Below, in pieces: positions 60,606 through 64,000 of a stretch of DNA of 64,000 nucleotides. This stretch comes from Notospermus geniculatus (taxonomy: Eukaryota; Nemertea; Pilidiophora; Heteronemertea; Lineidae). How positions within the stretch are numbered: the first letter of the stretch is position 1; each line of letters starts with the position of its first letter. Under the pieces are notes generated by a model that made no database searches, was not told the origin of the DNA, and saw nothing but the letters and a program-made list of their open reading frames with translations. The DNA lies in contig NMRB01000075.1 in the NCBI GenBank assembly GCA_002633025.1, positions 151,712 to 215,711 of the forward strand. The letters are read 5' to 3'. The position numbers were made by a program, and so were the translations under genes.

Positions 60606-61426
60606 TCGTTGCCTCAAGGAAGTTTTCTCCATGAACAATTGTCTTGGTGATGAACCATTGTTCAGTCTATACTTTTCAGTTGAACCATCCTCAAGCAGAC
60701 ATTTTATGTAAGAGGTTGGTTCCTTGAGATAAATACATGTTGGACGCTGAATCTCCATAGCAATATTGTTAGTGGTGGTAAGTGTTTGTTACCGTTTTCT
60801 GCCAGAAGTTTGGTTGGACAGTTGGTTCAACTTCAACAAACATCATTGGAAATCACTGTTTGTGTAGGACGTCAGGTTTGCATAATAGCAATGCATCTTG
60901 CCATTTGATTGAAGTCAGGGCTTCACATGTTGGTTCAGTCAGTTTTCATTTGCGTCAGAGTTGTTGCTAGTGGCTCCTGTCCTTTTTTGGAACTCGTGAA
61001 TTCAGTATCTACAAAAACTTTCATGTTGTTCATGAGTTCTGTCTGTCTAGGAATCAGATTTGTTTACTGACGGCTCCTGCTTTTGACTTGAATTCGTTGA
61101 CTCAGTATCCACATATCTAGTTGGTTGTGTCAGTTAGGATAGGAGTCAGGGTTGTTGCTGGCTCCTTCTTTTTACTTGGACGTATTGATGCAATATTTAG
61201 GCAGTATTTTGTGGTTGCAATGGAATCAAGTTGATGTAACCTTAGTGCTAATCTCACAGAAAACTGTTGTTAATTTACTTATCGGTATGTGTTGTGTTGT
61301 CAGCACTCCAGTGTAATTTTCATTAGGACTAGATTCTGAAGGCTCTTTGGCTTGATACTTTGATTCACTCACCCCTGACCTTTTCAGTAGCTTCAATTCC
61401 CTGGTCAGACTCAAACTCTTTGGAAA
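60606..61426. repeat. Haplotype-like duplication 4, copy B
   Basis: Second copy of 59782-60604, continuing into unique sequence after 61426. An open minus-strand frame crossing the n (about 60438-60758) is an artefact of the join. Confidence 0.8.
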
Positions 61427-64000
61427 TCTCCATTGTAAAATTTCCAATAAAGTCATCCGACTGTCAATAAAATTGCGTGGTTGCATTTTGGAAGATGAAA
61501 GGAAAAGAAAATCCACTTCTGTGGATTACATTTCATGTAAAAACATATGAAAATGGAATGAATGCTTATTGTCGATGCCTGTGGAAGAGTTGCGTGTATG
61601 TGGTGAAGATGTGAAAAATAAACCCACTTAGCCGATTGCTTTCTCTAAATCTGTTTAAAGGAGTGGTATGAGAGAAAACTACCCTTGTCTTCAGTTGGGC
61701 GTGACGCAGATGTTGGCTGGAAAGTACTATTGACCTCCTTGAACAACTCCAGGATTCAGTCAGATTTTAAAATTCTGAGAAAGTGCACTGTTTATTTTAT
61801 TTTGAGAGTAGAAGAAAATATGCACACTCTCAATATTCTGACTCGTGGGAAATACAAAGTCGTTGGTGACAATTTCTTTATGACCAACTGTTCTTAGAAA
61901 ATCGGATTCTGGTTTTCTAATGCAGAATTCTCAAAATGTTAGTTTATCTTGTGTGTTTTCAATGGGACTATTATTTCCAGTATCAAATTATCAAGTTCAA
62001 CTTGCTGGACAACTGCAGAGGCTGACAAATAAAAAAACTCGCAATGTCCTTGGCCTGCTCTGTCTTCAAATGATTGGTGTGGGATGATGCTCAGAATTAT
62101 GCAGAATACACCATTATCTTGCCATCTCCATGGATCTTCATTTCCCTGAGTGTGTGTGTCTTCTTATTTTTCTGGGAGGATAAAGTTGCACCATGTTCTG
62201 CAGCACGTTCTTGACTTTCCCATGTGGCTTCATGTTTTCAGCAATGCTTGTGGTTGCTCATAAAAAAAATATCTTTTGGCACTCATTGAGATTTGTGACA
62301 ATGGAATTAAAGTCCTACCTGCCAGTGCACTCCTCAAAGATTCTTTGCTGTGGTGCTGTTTGTTCTGTTAAGAATGGCAGAGCATCATGCTATCACAGCA
62401 AAAAATACTTTGTGTCAAGATGCCTCTCACGATCATTATTACAACTTGATCACATGCCAGAAGATGTTGGCGGGTAACACAATACTGCTTTGGAAATGCA
62501 ACATTGGATCTTGGCATAAAAGTGATGCATAGCTACGGTCTTTGCGGTAAGAGACTTTCATATCACCATTGAATTAGAATTACTGGTCCATTCTTGCACT
62601 GTGATTGAGATGCTTTGATTGGTTCAAAGAATTGATCAGCCTGAGGCAGGCAGTGGATGATAGTTGCAAAAATTTGATTCTTATCTTGTTATTAAGAAGT
62701 ATTGACGGCTGGCTTGGTCAGGTGTCACTTTGCTTGTTCAGATCTTGTCAACAGAATGTGTATAAAATGTAGTATCTTATCTCGCAATAAAAATGTCAGT
62801 GCTAGGAGTGTAGGCCCTACAAGTTCAACCAAGACATTTTTGCAGTTAGTCATAGAGTAGGAAGCTCAAAATCTCGTCCCAAGTCCTGTTGGTCTGTAGT
62901 CTTCCAATCTAGCTTTATGTACATCTAGAGTTCTTGTGTACATATTCGTACTTGTGAGGCTGTCTGCACTGATCCACCCTGAACACAGTACATAAAATGT
63001 CTCTGTCGGCGAAAAATTGATCAGTCTGCAGTAGTCACAAAAACCATGCAAATCTATATCATCCTTTTAGATAAATGATTGTCAGTTGGTGCCAGAGGTT
63101 GAAATTAGGGCTATCAAATGCCAATTCAACTTCTGCCCCTTTGTTTTTCAACTGAAGTTGATTGTGGCATTTATTGATTGAGGAGAAAGAATTCGTTATT
63201 TTATACTGCCAGTATTCTAATTGGATGAATTGGAATGTCAATCAAGCTTTGTCGGTGAGGATGTTATGATGTCCTGGAACATGACTCTTTAGTACCACAT
63301 TCATGCATAATATCTAATAAATCCGTCATTTGGAATGATAAATTTCACATTTGAAAATTAAATAAATGATTTCAAACTGATAAATACAGGGCACTGATTG
63401 TATCTATCAGTTTCATTTCTGATATTCTGATGTGAATGACAAGTTAGACATCGGAAATGTGCGATTAGAAATCTGGAAGTCAGATTCCAAGGTGAGGAGT
63501 ACAATATCAAGAATCCTCTCTAGAAAAATCTCAACAGGCTCCAGCATGTCCCTTTGCTGTGCTCTAAGTTGAATATTGATGATAAAATGCAACAATAGTA
63601 TTATTCTTTGAAAAACACAGATAGGACCCTTGCTTGTCTCGTACCCTCCCGTATCCTGTCTCTGCATGTATGACCATTGTTATGGTCCCTACATATCAAT
63701 GTAGGGACCATCTTGATATCACTGGGAAGGTAGGAAATTTTTATTTATTCTTCTTCCACACTCAATTGGGACACAATTCCAAGAAAACCACTAAATCACT
63801 GCAAAATCATGTAGTACCATCATATAGTCTGTATTTGTATCCAGCTCTGAAAGGTTAGATAGTTTCAAAAAAATTAACTTACGGTGGTTTTTGAAGACTA
63901 ACAAATATGTCCCTCAGTTTTTTTTTGTTGGTTGTTTCGGGCTGGTATGATGGATCCGTATCCAGCTCGACCACTTTGCCCTTCCTCTGATCTCTGAAGA
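61427..64000. other. Right-edge non-coding segment
   Basis: No coding exon recognised. The only supported structure is the hairpin at 63682-63711. Confidence 0.4.
63682..63711. repeat. Perfect 13-bp stem hairpin with 4-nt loop
   Basis: ATGGTCCCTACAT, loop ATCA, then the exact complement. The stem is too short for a typical pri-miRNA; it may be the tip of a decayed inverted-repeat element. Confidence 0.7.

Noticed and set aside
60438-60758. 106-residue minus-strand frame
   Set aside because: It crosses the single n that joins two haplotype-like copies. In the uninterrupted copy the frame continues differently and ends soon after.
1-64000. CRISPR arrays, bacterial operons or a prokaryotic defence system
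   Set aside because: No regularly spaced repeats, no compact gene order and clear spliceosomal introns; this is animal nuclear DNA.

Overview
This is nuclear DNA from an animal, AT-rich and almost entirely non-coding. Two class-A G-protein-coupled receptor (GPCR) genes, both on the minus strand, are the only genes I can support. The organism is probably a marine invertebrate, most likely a deuterostome such as an echinoderm or hemichordate. That rests on the serotonin receptor keeping an intact D-R-Y motif and on the dense mix of foldback elements and tRNA-derived SINEs; the species is an inference, and a lophotrochozoan cannot be excluded. There are no bacterial genes, operons, rRNA genes or CRISPR arrays.

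Layout, read in gene direction from the right edge. 42.7-64 kb is upstream, non-coding and repeat-bearing. Coding exon 1 of a 5-HT2-type serotonin receptor lies at 42628-42010 (long N-terminus, TM1, TM2). A phase-1 intron of about 36 kb follows (42009-5575). Coding exon 2 lies at 5574-4298 (TM3 to the stop codon). The splice sites are canonical and the joined frame is open, giving a predicted 631-residue receptor with the key aminergic residues. About 4 kb further on, the first coding exon of a second, unclassified class-A receptor (303-14, TM1-TM2) runs off the left edge, so the two genes are co-oriented.

The intron and flanks carry at least seven foldback or terminal-inverted-repeat elements and several tRNA-derived SINEs, one complete with 9-bp target-site duplications. 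A 21-bp tandem repeat carrying perfect CRE octamers (TGACGTCA) sits inside an inverted pair of tRNA-SINE-like heads. An 88-nt hairpin with a 37-bp stem has pri-miRNA-like dimensions.

The assembly itself is unusual. Four blocks (about 13.0-14.1, 30.8-34.1, 49.1-50.4 and 59.8-61.4 kb) appear twice in tandem with small differences. The second copy starts directly after a single n in three cases and after a 623-base n-run in the fourth. This looks like two haplotypes placed end to end, so intron length and copy number are overstated here, but the pairs also show natural allelic variation, including an insertion of about 580 bp carrying a TIR element.
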